In this document: piece after piece, positions 21,053-30,828 of the stretch
How the letters are laid out: every line of letters starts with the position of its first letter
Position numbering within the stretch: the first letter of the stretch is position 1
From: Hofstenia miamia
Taxonomy: Eukaryota; Xenacoelomorpha; Acoela; Hofsteniidae
NCBI GenBank assembly: GCA_900660155.1
Contig: CABFPE010000178.1
Location: 1,187,931 to 1,224,543 of the forward strand
Length of the DNA stretch: 36,613 nucleotides
Direction: 5' to 3'
The notes under the pieces: model-generated
Database searches by the model: none
Told to the model about the DNA's origin: nothing
What the model saw: only the letters and a program-made list of their open reading frames with translations
Made by a program: the position numbers and the translations under genes

Positions 21053-22860
21053 CACTTTTTTTTATTTATTTAATTATTTTGTTTTTTTACAAATCAATTG
21101 ATTAACACTTATGAAGAATTAAAACAATAGATAGAAATTAACTTGGTTCTGAAAAAATACTTTGTCTTGGTTTCAAAAGTTTATTGTCCTTGAGGATATA
21201 AATTTTTGGTTTTCATTGTTCAAAAGCTTGGTTATAGTTTATGGTCTTTGTCCTATAGTTTGATAAGTAGTTGGATGCTCTTCGTTTTATTGAAAAAATT
21301 TTAATTATTTTTTAAATTTTTTGAAATTTCGTTCTTCTTTAATAAAATATAAAAGAAGAATATGAAAAATATAATAGTATTACAGATCTTAGTAATACAA
21401 TCCTCCACTTCATTTGTAATATATGTTTAATATTAGTTAGCAATTTAACTCCATCGGCCATTTTCTTCGTAGTTGCAATGATCTGATCTGTAAATTTAAG
21501 TTCATTGTCAATTTCAATACCAAGATATTTAATTTTCTTAGTTTCATAAATGATATTTTTTCAGCATATATTGATACTAATGGTTCATTTTTTCCACTGT
21601 TATTCTTTATAATGTAGTTTTCTCAATATTTAATTTCATCATATTCTTGTCAAAAAATTTCTTTACTTTAATTATATGTTCTTGTAAAATCTTTATATTG
21701 GATGTATATAATGGAGTATCATCTAAAAATTGAATGTTTTTGCCTTCAATAAAGTTAGGAATATAATTTACATATAGATTGAATAATAGTGGCCCTAAAA
21801 CTGAAACTTGTGGCACTCTATTATTATCAAATTAGTTTTGACGATAGATTGTTTACTTTCACGAATTGTGAACGATCAAATATATATGGTTTCAGAAATT
21901 GGATTGATGAATCACTAAAATTATAAATTTCTCTTAGTTTTTTAATTAGTAAATCATGATTAATTGAATTAAAGGCCTTTGATATATCAAGTGAAACAAT
22001 ATAAACTTCTTCATCTTTGTTTAATTTTCTACACCAGTCATCTATTGCTTCAATTAATGCCTAATTTGTTGATAATCCTTTTCTAAAACCAAATTGCTGT
22101 TTGCTTAAAAGTTTATTCTCTTAAATGTAGTTCGTTAATTGTTGATATATGAGTTTTTCAAAAATTTTGCTTATTCCTGAGAGAATAGATATTGGACGGT
22201 AACTCTCTGTTTTCTAATTATTGCCCTTCTTATAAATGGGAATACCTTCAGTCATTTTTAATTGCTTAGCGAAATAGGAATAGTAAATACATTCATTGAA
22301 GAGATCACATAATGGTCTTGCTAATACATATCAAGCGTTTTTAAGAACCATAGAGAATAGTAATTTGGGCCTTTTGATTTACTTGTTTTTATCATTTTTG
22401 CGCATTTACAAAAATCATGAAGTGAAACATATTTAAATTTAAAAGATGAATGATTCAAATTTATGTTATGATGGTAATTGAATTTAGTAATTTCTTTAAT
22501 AGACTCTTCATCTTGAAATTTTCCAAGTTTCACAAACTGTTCATTCATAATATTTGCAATTTCAATGCTTTTTCAATGATTTTTTCTTCATTGCTAACTA
22601 GACATTTGATATAATTGTTCTTTTTTCTTTGATATATTTATTGATGTATAGCCATTTTCTTGCTACATTCTTTCCATCATTAAAAGATCGTGTCAAAATT
22701 TCATTAAGCTCATTTATTAGATACACTATTTCTTAATTTCTTGTATTTATGAGATTTTCTGGACATCTATTTTCACAATAGTTTGCATAAAGCTTATGGG
22801 TTTCTTTAACTAACTGTTTAGTTTCTTTTGAAATCCATACCTTCCACTGTACAAATTTTG
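21053..22860 (-). mobile_element. 5'-truncated LINE inserted into the mariner (minus strand)
   Basis: Read on the minus strand, the reverse transcriptase blocks occur in order: SYRPISIL near 22200, QFGFRKGLSTN near 22085, VSLDISKAFNSINHDL near 21990, SVLGPLLFNLYVN near 21800, FLDDTPLY near 21715 (A of YADD replaced) and KYLGIEIDNEL near 21520. The 3' end on this strand is an A-rich AAAT-type tail at 21053-21075. ATGTAA occurs at 21047-21052 and again at 22861-22866, consistent with a short target duplication around the insert. Several stops and frameshifts make it inactive. The endonuclease end is missing, as in ordinary 5' truncation. Confidence 0.8.
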
Positions 22861-23330
22861 ATGTAATGAACACCAAGTATGTATCTTGTCAGAAATACCA
22901 ACAAAACGATTTTTAAAACAAGTTTATCATTGAGGATGAATCATGGATGCATTGGGATTGCACTGGAACATATCATCGAACTAAATGCTGGGCTGGTGGA
23001 AATGTTGTTCGGAAGTTCGAAAATCTTTGACGCCAAGAAAATATTTTTTTCTGGGGTGTAAAGGGAATTATATTTTGGAAGCTCCTTGCAATAGGCAAAA
23101 CAATAAATCGAACTATTAGCAGCTCTGATCCAAAATAGATGTGATCTAAACACAATCCATAACCTTAACTTCCAACATGATACTGCCCGTCCGCATGTAG
23201 CAAATTTGACTATCACAAAACTTCCATCAATTAATCTGCCAACCATAATACATTCGAGTAACTCTCGCGAATATTGCCCCTACCCACTCACCCCGCCCCC
23301 AACCAGTGATTACTATTTTTTTTCATAATT
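22861..23330 (+). pseudogene. Mariner transposase, catalytic part
   Basis: After RNTNKTIFK, one frame gives IIEDESWMHWDCTGTYHR (first catalytic Asp) near 22930. Then FFWGVKGIIFWKLLAIGKT appears near 23047, a further frame holds QHDTARPHVANLT (second Asp) near 23174, and a last piece near 23280-23325 reads as a degenerate PPxSPDLAPSDYxF (third Asp, SDYYFF). This is the DD34D-type mariner core, broken by stops and frameshifts. It completes the N-terminal part at 20752; about 35-40 residues between the two halves are missing. Confidence 0.78.
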
Positions 23331-23423
23331 GAAATCCTCTTTTGTTTTGTCTAGAGATATAGAAAAGGTTACTTGACATGGGAGAAGACTATTTTTGCAA
23401 AATATAGTCTTTGCTTTGTATGC

Positions 23424-23504
23424 AAGGTTAACTCTAAAGAGAGGCAATGACGACGAGAATTGTTTTCTAGCGCGGGGCTATGATAACTCTTTAGAGTTAG
23501 CCTT
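23424..23504. repeat. Inverted repeat, 17 of 18 paired bases
   Basis: AAGGTTAACTCTAAAGAG at 23424-23441 is answered by CTCTTTAGAGTTAGCCTT at 23487-23504 with a 45-nt loop. Similar GTATG words lie just outside both arms. It could be the end of a small foldback element. Confidence 0.7.
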
Positions 23505-23558
23505 GTTTGTATGCCAGATAAATTCTTATTAAAATACCTACGAAACATTCCTGAACTC

Positions 23559-23560
<2 letters not shown>

Positions 23561-23591
<31 letters not shown>

Positions 23592-23682
23592 NNNNNNNNN
23601 NNNNNNNNNNNNNNNNNNNNNNNNNNNNNNNNNNNNNNNNNNNNNNNNNNNNNNNNNNNNNNNNNNNNNNNNNNNNNNNNNN

Positions 23683-23710
<28 letters not shown>
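23561..23710. repeat. (AT)n microsatellite with a 91-N assembly gap
   Basis: Perfect AT repeats run 23561-23591 and 23683-23710 on both sides of N at 23592-23682. The gap therefore lies inside the microsatellite and its true length is unknown. Translated frames through it are not genes. Confidence 0.98.
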
Positions 23711-23716
<6 letters not shown>

Positions 23717-25010
23717 CTCAGAGGGAGGCAAGGAGGAAAAGACCTCTTCCAATTACAATCAAATAGAACTAGTATATTAAAAAAATCTTTAATTAATCTA
23801 TCGCCTAATGCATAAATCATTTGTAAATACTAAACTGTATTGCCAAACTACATTGTATCTATGATGTTTAATATAAATAAATCGTTCTACTCTCGAAAAT
23901 CTAAGTAGGAATAAATTTTAACAAGTGAATGATTAAGCCTTACTTTTCAAAATTCTGCAATAATATCATATAAATATACTCTTCTAAACTCGATAGAGGT
24001 TTTTTCAATTTCAGGAAATATATTTTATAATAAGTTTCTAACATACCTAAATTGGTTCAGCATACCAAAAAATTACACAGTTTTTTCGCAAGGATCCTAA
24101 AACAGGCCTCAATATTCTACCTATGTCCTTCTCTGTAGTATCTTTTAATTAAAAACTTCATATTTCATGTAATCAAGAGCATAAATAATTTTATCACAAA
24201 TTTTCAAAATAACAAGGAAGCACAATTACCAATAAATCCGACGATTCCCAAATTTTTTATTAGGCTTGGAAAAAGTTGCTTGAAAATTATGAACAAGCCC
24301 ATAGAGAGTTTGGTGTTAATTTGATAATCAAAACTAAGTTTATAGCATCATTATTATTTATTTATACAATCAACATCGCGTATTAAAACGATATGTGGAA
24401 TCAAGCACGTAGGCCAAACAAATATTTATGAGTGGAAGTTTAAATTAGGCGCTGATGACGATTTTGAAAATTAATTTCGGATTTCATGCAAGTTATTCAT
24501 TGGAAATTCAGATGTATTTTTGTAATTAATCAATATGCTGCAAATGGAATACTAAGAGAGCTTAGTTAAAGGAGACGCCGTAACAAAAACACTAATAGAG
24601 AATATTAAGATATTATAATGAACAGTTTTCTTGCAAAACTCAGAGTGGTTTTTTCAATAATATTGCCAATTTAGGAATATCTTTTTCAAATGATAAAAAT
24701 GACATATGTTCAGTGTCTGTAGGCATAGTTTATGTGGCTTTATTCATACCAGAAATAGAATTGGCGTGGGTCGATCCATTTTAAAGGGTGGGACAGGGCA
24801 CGTATGGGGTAACATTTTTTTCAAGTTGGTACCCATGGAGAAAATGTGACAAAAACAGTTTTGAATTGATAAGACAGAACCAAAAATTTGCCAGTATTAA
24901 ATATTCCAAAAGTAATTTTTCACATCAAAATTCCAGCTTAAGGAAATTTTGAATTGCTGGGGAATTTAATCGCATTTTAAAAATCAATCGCTATAATCAA
25001 TCACTAATAA
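23711..25010. other. AT-rich stretch with no gene seen
   Basis: No supported exon. A short plus-strand frame near 24380-24470 (IYEWKFKLGADDDFEN) faintly resembles the TIYEW linker of mariner-type DNA-binding regions, but there is no second motif to support it. Confidence 0.35.
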
Positions 25011-25018
25011 TTTGTAAC

Positions 25019-25357
25019 CAGACTTGTCAACGATCCGAGCCGAGCCGAGCCGAGCCAAGCGAAGCTTGAACAGATTATTGGATATTCAACGAGCCTAAAA
25101 CGAGCCGTTCTTAAGCAAAGAAATATATAGTACTGCTTGTTAATTTGATTATGCAGATTTTTCACATTTTTTCATTCAAAATGCCTCTCTTATAATCATA
25201 TTTTAGAAATGTTTATTTAATAATGGGAAGAGATGAGTAAAAAATTTTGAGAGCGCAATATTTTTAAAAATAGTATCGAGCCGAAACGAGCCTCACTGAA
25301 AGATTTTATGTGGCAAGCCGAGCCGAGCTCAGAAATTTCGGCTCGTTGACAAATCTG
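25019..25357 (+). mobile_element. hAT-type MITE, family 1, copy 2
   Basis: The left end CAGACTTGTCAACGATCCGA and right end GGCTCGTTGACAAATCTG are inverted copies. ATTTGTAAC occurs at 25010-25018 and again at 25358-25366, giving an 8-bp target duplication (exact border ambiguous by one base). Directly inside the left end is a short tandem GAGCC run. The core shares words such as TAGTACTGCTTGTTAATTTG and TTTAGAAATG with copies 1 and 3. It is non-coding. Confidence 0.85.
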
Positions 25358-25366
25358 ATTTGTAAC

Positions 25367-26018
25367 TAATTGTGAAATTTGATTATATTCAATAATACCG
25401 ACACGATCCTTTTCATATGTTTTTGTTGTCATCAATAGTCTTTGCAAATACAACTGGAAGGTGTGCAATTGCCATTGCTTAAATCTAATCCTGACAACCT
25501 TTTTTGTGTACGGTGGATTCACAAGGGTGTGTGCAGTGCGGGGTGGGTTGCGGGAGTATAATATTGCCCCCGCAACAAGCCCGCAAAATAGTCCTAATTC
25601 CTTGACCATTTCGTACTAGTCACATGTTCAATAATTTTAAATAACACGACAATTTCATTCTTTTAATACATTATGTGAAATAAGTTTTGGTTTGTTTTCA
25701 GGACTGCATTTAATATTGGATAATCAAACTGACGAGAAAGTATTAATGTAATTAGTGCTCCTTTACTTAAACCAGGTGATCAATAGTGAATTATGTTATA
25801 TTTGAGAAATGCTAAGAATAACAAAATAAGAAAAATTCTGTTTAGTTTGTTGTTGAACAATGCACTGCTGCCACTATTTCTCCACCAGTGCTCGACTGAT
25901 CGGTACTGGTGGCCGGCCATCTCATTCATTCCCCACCAGTGGACCACTGGTGGTTGCTACATGAGTATTAATATTTTCAGTATGCACTGGCATCAGGTTT
26001 GTTATTAGATCCCTATTG
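25367..26018. other. Stretch between two MITE copies, with a 21-bp palindrome
   Basis: CCACCAGTGG-A-CCACTGGTGG at 25933-25953 is a near-perfect palindrome. The same arms recur at 25882-25890 and 25905-25912. No gene is seen. Confidence 0.6.
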
Positions 26019-26026
26019 GTAGTAAT

Positions 26027-26370
26027 CAAACTTGTCAACGACCGGAGCCAAGCTTGAGCAAAATTTTAAATATATAAATAGCACAAAACAAGCTTTTTTT
26101 AAACAAAGCAAATTTTTAGTACTGCTTGTTAATTTGATTATCCAGATTTTTCGTATTTCTACATTCAATAAGTCTTTCTTATAATTTTATTTTAGAAATG
26201 ATTATTAAATAATATGAAGAGGTATGTAAAAAATACTGAGAGTGCAATATTTTAGAAAAATATCGAGCTGAAACGAACCTCATTGAAAGATTTTATGTGG
26301 CCAGCCGAACTTCCTTAAAATTTAAACGAGTCGAGCCGATCTTAGAATCTTCGGCTTGTTGACAAGTCTG
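26027..26370 (+). mobile_element. hAT-type MITE, family 1, copy 3
   Basis: A 344-bp element flanked by a perfect 8-bp duplication GTAGTAAT at 26019-26026 and 26371-26378. Its ends are CAAACTTGTCAACGACCGGA and CGGCTTGTTGACAAGTCTG. It is the most diverged of the three copies: several CpG positions of copies 1 and 2 are TpG or CpA here. Confidence 0.87.
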
Positions 26371-26378
26371 GTAGTAAT

Positions 26379-27869
26379 AGTAGAAATGGCACTTGAAAAA
26401 ATGATTCTGCATCTTCTCGGCATTAAAGATTTTAAATATTTGTCAGTGGTGGTATGGTGTAGTGCAATGAAAATTGTCATAGAACCAATATGGGCCGGTA
26501 GAACATACAGCATAGGGCAAAATGGGGCAGATGTCAATACGTGGAAGTCAGACAATGCTCAAAATCTGTGGGGCGGGCAGGCCAGTTAACAAAAATCTGT
26601 CCTAATTTCATCTCTGTTCTTTACTGCATTAACAGTGGGAAAAGCCTTTCAGTAATTACAGAAGATAGACGTTGAGTAGCCAACAACTCATAAACAGTTT
26701 CAAAAACGTCTTTGTCAAAAAGCATCATCACTTCAAAGCCAACACAGATGTCAGAACTTTAAAATGGATATGTTTCCCGTCGAGAGAATCCGAGTTAAAA
26801 TACAAATCGACAACAAAATCACTATGGAGATTGAATTCAACATGGCTTTACTTTTAGTTCTTCTGGATGACTTTTTTACATAGTTGTTTTTGTGGATTTG
26901 TAATCACCTAATTTCGTAAAATTTGTCAAAATTTGATTGAGACCGAATTCAGCAAATTCTTCTTTTTGCATGTAAATTGTTTATGAAATTTAAATTGTAC
27001 ACAACTGAAATCTTTTGCTAACACATGAAGCTGAATCAATAGCATGATTTAAAGAAACCAAGAAAAATATGACGTCCTTATTGCTTTCTTGATTTAAAAT
27101 CCCAAAGTGTTATACATACTAGATTGAGCATCACGAAAATCTAACAAAACTAATAATCTAAGCGAGATATATACAGTGTATTTAAGTTGTATTCTTCAGA
27201 CACTTCTTTTTATTAATGTAGGAAAACAGAGAAGTATCCAACGTGGAGACTAGGAGAGAAACAACCATTTTGGTGAAGAACCTTTAATCACTGCTGGTCA
27301 CTTTCATCAATAATAATTTTCAATAGTTTCTTTTTAGAAAATTGATTCTCAATTCAGTTACGCAATTCATCCGCTAATTAACATTACATATTGTTAGTAA
27401 TCCCTAAGTACTTAAATTTAGTTTAAATTTAAACAGTTAAATTTTTCGCCCCTTACCAATTTAGCATATATAACCCAACAAAAATACTTCCAATTCTAAC
27501 TTACTCGTTTTTTGAAAATACATGACCGTTCTCAAATTCTATTCAGAAAATTTTCGCTTTTTTATCGAACGAATAGCTATGGTCATTTACTATTATTTTG
27601 ACTTTCTTCTAAATCTTCAAATTTTTTATAGTTGAATTAATCAAGTAGAGTAGGTGGCGTGCAAAAAACGCAAGTTGTAAAATCAATATGTGCTTATTGA
27701 AAACATTTGCTTGTTGCAATAAATTGAACAAGCAAGGAATGTAAGGAAATGCTGCTTCAAGTTTTTCCTTGTAGAATACAGTGAAAATGATTCATTTCAT
27801 GTGACTTTTGTAATTTTCATTTTTCCATTGCTGAACATATTTCTTTTCTTTCTCATTTAATGTTCATTT
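26379..27869. other. Non-genic stretch, possible decayed transposase C-terminus
   Basis: No intact frame. Minus-strand reading near 26740-26640 (LLATQRLSSVITERLFPLL) faintly resembles a hAT C-terminal region and lies downstream of the hAT remnant at 27870-28385 in the same orientation. This link is weak. Confidence 0.3.
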
Positions 27870-28385
27870 GCATGACATCCAGCAAAGCATCGCGTAATTC
27901 ATAATGACTCACACCAGTTCACTTTAATTGTTGTTGGTATGAGCTCCCGTCTATATGTAGATGAGTGAAAAAGAGTGTCAAATTTTTGATCATTTGGAAA
28001 AAAAATGAAGCAGTGCCTATGAAGCATTTGCACAAAATAAGCTACCAAAATTCAAAAAATACGTGGAACCGGGAGCAAATTCGGCAGCAAAATTCTGTTT
28101 TTAATTCTCACTTGAACAACACAATACTTTCCTGACATATTTCTGACATTTCTATAATATTATACTCTGCAGTTAGCAATTGTAATCATGTTTGAATTTA
28201 AAGTTTCTAACATCAGTTTGTGTTGCCATATCATAACAAAAAATTTTAATAAACTTCAAAAAACTTCTATCACCGATTCACCATTGGTTTTTAGATAGTA
28301 CAAAACAAATATTAATTTATCACAAACAGCATCTTTGTTTGAATCTTGCGCTTGTAGTATAGAATTTCGCTGTTCCCACTTCTAA
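27870..28385 (-). pseudogene. hAT (ZMYM1/DUF4371-like) transposase remnant
   Basis: On the minus strand the reading gives DKLIFVLYYLKTNGESV near 28330, then TIANCRV and NVRNMSGKYCVVQVRIKN near 28140 (family consensus roughly NCRGQ-YDNA-NMSGKY). Next come a degraded VPC-A-H-LNL segment and DTLFHSSTYRREL near 27965, the counterpart of the YTFFSSSTxRW segment. These blocks have the order and spacing of the ZMYM1-like/DUF4371 hAT transposases. Stops and frameshifts interrupt the frame. No flanking inverted repeats were identified. Confidence 0.62.
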
Positions 28386-30828
28386 TGATGTACAATTAAA
28401 TTAATAAATAAATAATATATTGTAGAAGATAAATATGAAACACTGCCTTTTAGTATTCCCAAGTGAGATAAATAATCTATCAACGATGGATCAAATTGTG
28501 CCAAAAGTTAAATATATCGGTAGAAAATTAAATTTTGATTTGAAATTTTTTATTCAATTTCACCTCTAAAAATAGTCCAATTTGTGCACAAGAAATATTA
28601 TTACAGCTACAACTCTTTGTAAAGCATGTAAGTGGTTTTCGTCCAAAACACAAATTTTTCCTTGCTTTATACTTCATTTAACAAAAACTAAGTCCTATCT
28701 TTTAGCCTTGATATATGTTGATAATTTTCATGAATTTTATATATAATATAAACATTGGTTATGCAAATAATTCTTAAGGAATAATTCTAGAGCAAATTTT
28801 ATTATAAAGTTGTTGTACATAAATTCTAACTGCAAGAAAATGTTTGCATCTAAATTTTCATTCTCTTAAAGCGTGGGGTCATGGCCCAGTTGGCCCATGT
28901 GTTAATACAGCACTGGGGGTATTAACAAAATTTAATACAAATTTAATATAAATATGTGCCTCAAAACATTTGAATTAACCTATAAGAAAATGCTTAGGCG
29001 ACAAGATTAATTATTGTTTACTCCTCATAGATTAGACGTGATTTATGTGCATTTTTATTTAATTATTTAAGCGGTGATATGTGTGGCATATATTCAAAAT
29101 AATGATTCTAAGTACATAAATTCATCAATCCTGCAAAGTTATTTAACCTACGCATTGCACCGAAGGCATCGGTCAAATAATATAGCTTCTCCCTTTAATT
29201 GAGACACGTTGCAAACAAAGGCTTCATACGTACTTCAGATGTATGTGTTTAGTAATATTTCTCGTTTCGTGCCAATTGTTGAGCAATTTTGCATTATAAT
29301 AGGCTAGCAATACTAAACATATACTATCAAATAGCTTGAAGTCACGCCCTTATAATCAAGAATGTCATTTAGCTGTGATTTGGTAAATTCTTCCTTCAAC
29401 TTTTGAAAACTTGCAAATACAGGTAAATATATTTATCATGTAACTCTTAAATCATAATTCATATATTTTCCGTTTTGGCAGAAGGCCTTTTCAATTTCTA
29501 AATTCACACTTCTGTAGTTTGTCCAAAATATTTTGTAATCAAATCAAGTGTCAGCACACAGCACCATAAACACAACAATCATGCTATTTATACATTTTAA
29601 ATGTTTGTGATTATTTCGATTATCCCGTTGCTATTATCTTAGAACTTTTATTTCATTCATACTTTTTATTAAACCTGCCGGTCGGGTTGTAAAGAAACAA
29701 CACTTGAAGTTCGGATACGATTTGAGTGATAATGGTTGTGGCAAGTCTCGTTTAAAAATCTGGAACCTCAGATTTTAAAAATGTGAGTCGGTGACCCATG
29801 CAACCCTGATGACATTTGATCTGATCGCCAAAATTATGACTCATTGATCTGAATGATCCGGGTTTTAGGATTTAGAACGCTGATTGCAGGGTTTTTCTAA
29901 GGAAGATATTGACATTAGCAATACATCACACTGTTCTTAACTGACATTCAAATAATATCAAAAATATTTTTATAAACCAAAATCCTAGCAAGTCCAATTC
30001 ATTTAAAATATCAGTCTCTGAAAGATTCTTCTATTTGCTGAATTAATAAAAGTTGATAATTTAACCCCATTCTATTTCTGGCAAAAACTTGGACAGTAGA
30101 TTTAAGAAAAAATTGGAAAACTTAAAATTAATTTACTATTACCGAATTACAAAATAGCGACATGCATATGAAAAAATAAGGATTAATCAGGTCAGGTCAA
30201 CATAAAGCACCTTCTGAAACCACTAAGTCTATTTAGGTCACGCATGAAATTTGTGTAGTTTAAGGGTTACGTAGCTTAACTTTATTGATATTGGCCTATT
30301 TTGTAATTTATCTCAATAATTTGCTTATATAAATGTGACCTGATGACCTGGCTGAGCCTCTGATCCGCAGACACAATGACCTGCTTGCAACTCTGCATCT
30401 TTATATGATCATACTGAATCCTAAAGCTTCCTCCCTAATTTCCACTATGCTAATTGTCAGAGCATTTTAAGTGTTAAGTCACTTTGATCATATTTTCATA
30501 TATTTCTCGCTTCAACTGGATTATCATTTTACTCAGAGATGCCTGGTCTGACGATATCATATCTTATTCAAACTTTACCCATCATTTTACTCAGCAGCTA
30601 TATGTGACAGGCCCTCAGCCCTCGACCACGGAGTTTGCATTATTTTCTTCATATCAGAGCCTATCATCTCATCAGATTCTTTTTCATTCAAAGTTTTATT
30701 TCATCTGTGGTACTATTATCGACTAAACTATATGCAGCTTTATTACTTTGTCTCTTTATTTCTCTTAATAGCACTTTTCGACCTTCTTCTGAAAGCATAG
30801 TCACTGTTCTTGATTTTGATGGAAATTT
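28386..30828. other. AT-rich stretch with no gene seen
   Basis: I find no exon, RNA gene or defined element. The stretch at 29790-30400 holds several words such as GACCTG, GATGACC and CAACCCTG/CAACTCTG that could be remnants of a DNA element, but no paired ends or target duplication could be shown. Confidence 0.35.

Noticed and set aside
22941..23246. 101-codon minus-strand open frame
   Set aside because: It is antisense to recognisable mariner catalytic sequence.
23369..23820. Open frames spanning the N gap
   Set aside because: They exist only because N codons and AT repeats contain no stop codon.
25217..25609. 130-codon minus-strand open frame
   Set aside because: Half of it lies inside MITE copy 2, and no domain or codon pattern supports it.
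28870..28920. TGGCCCAGTTGG resembling a tRNA A box, possible SINE
   Set aside because: No B box at the expected distance and no tRNA-like fold was seen.
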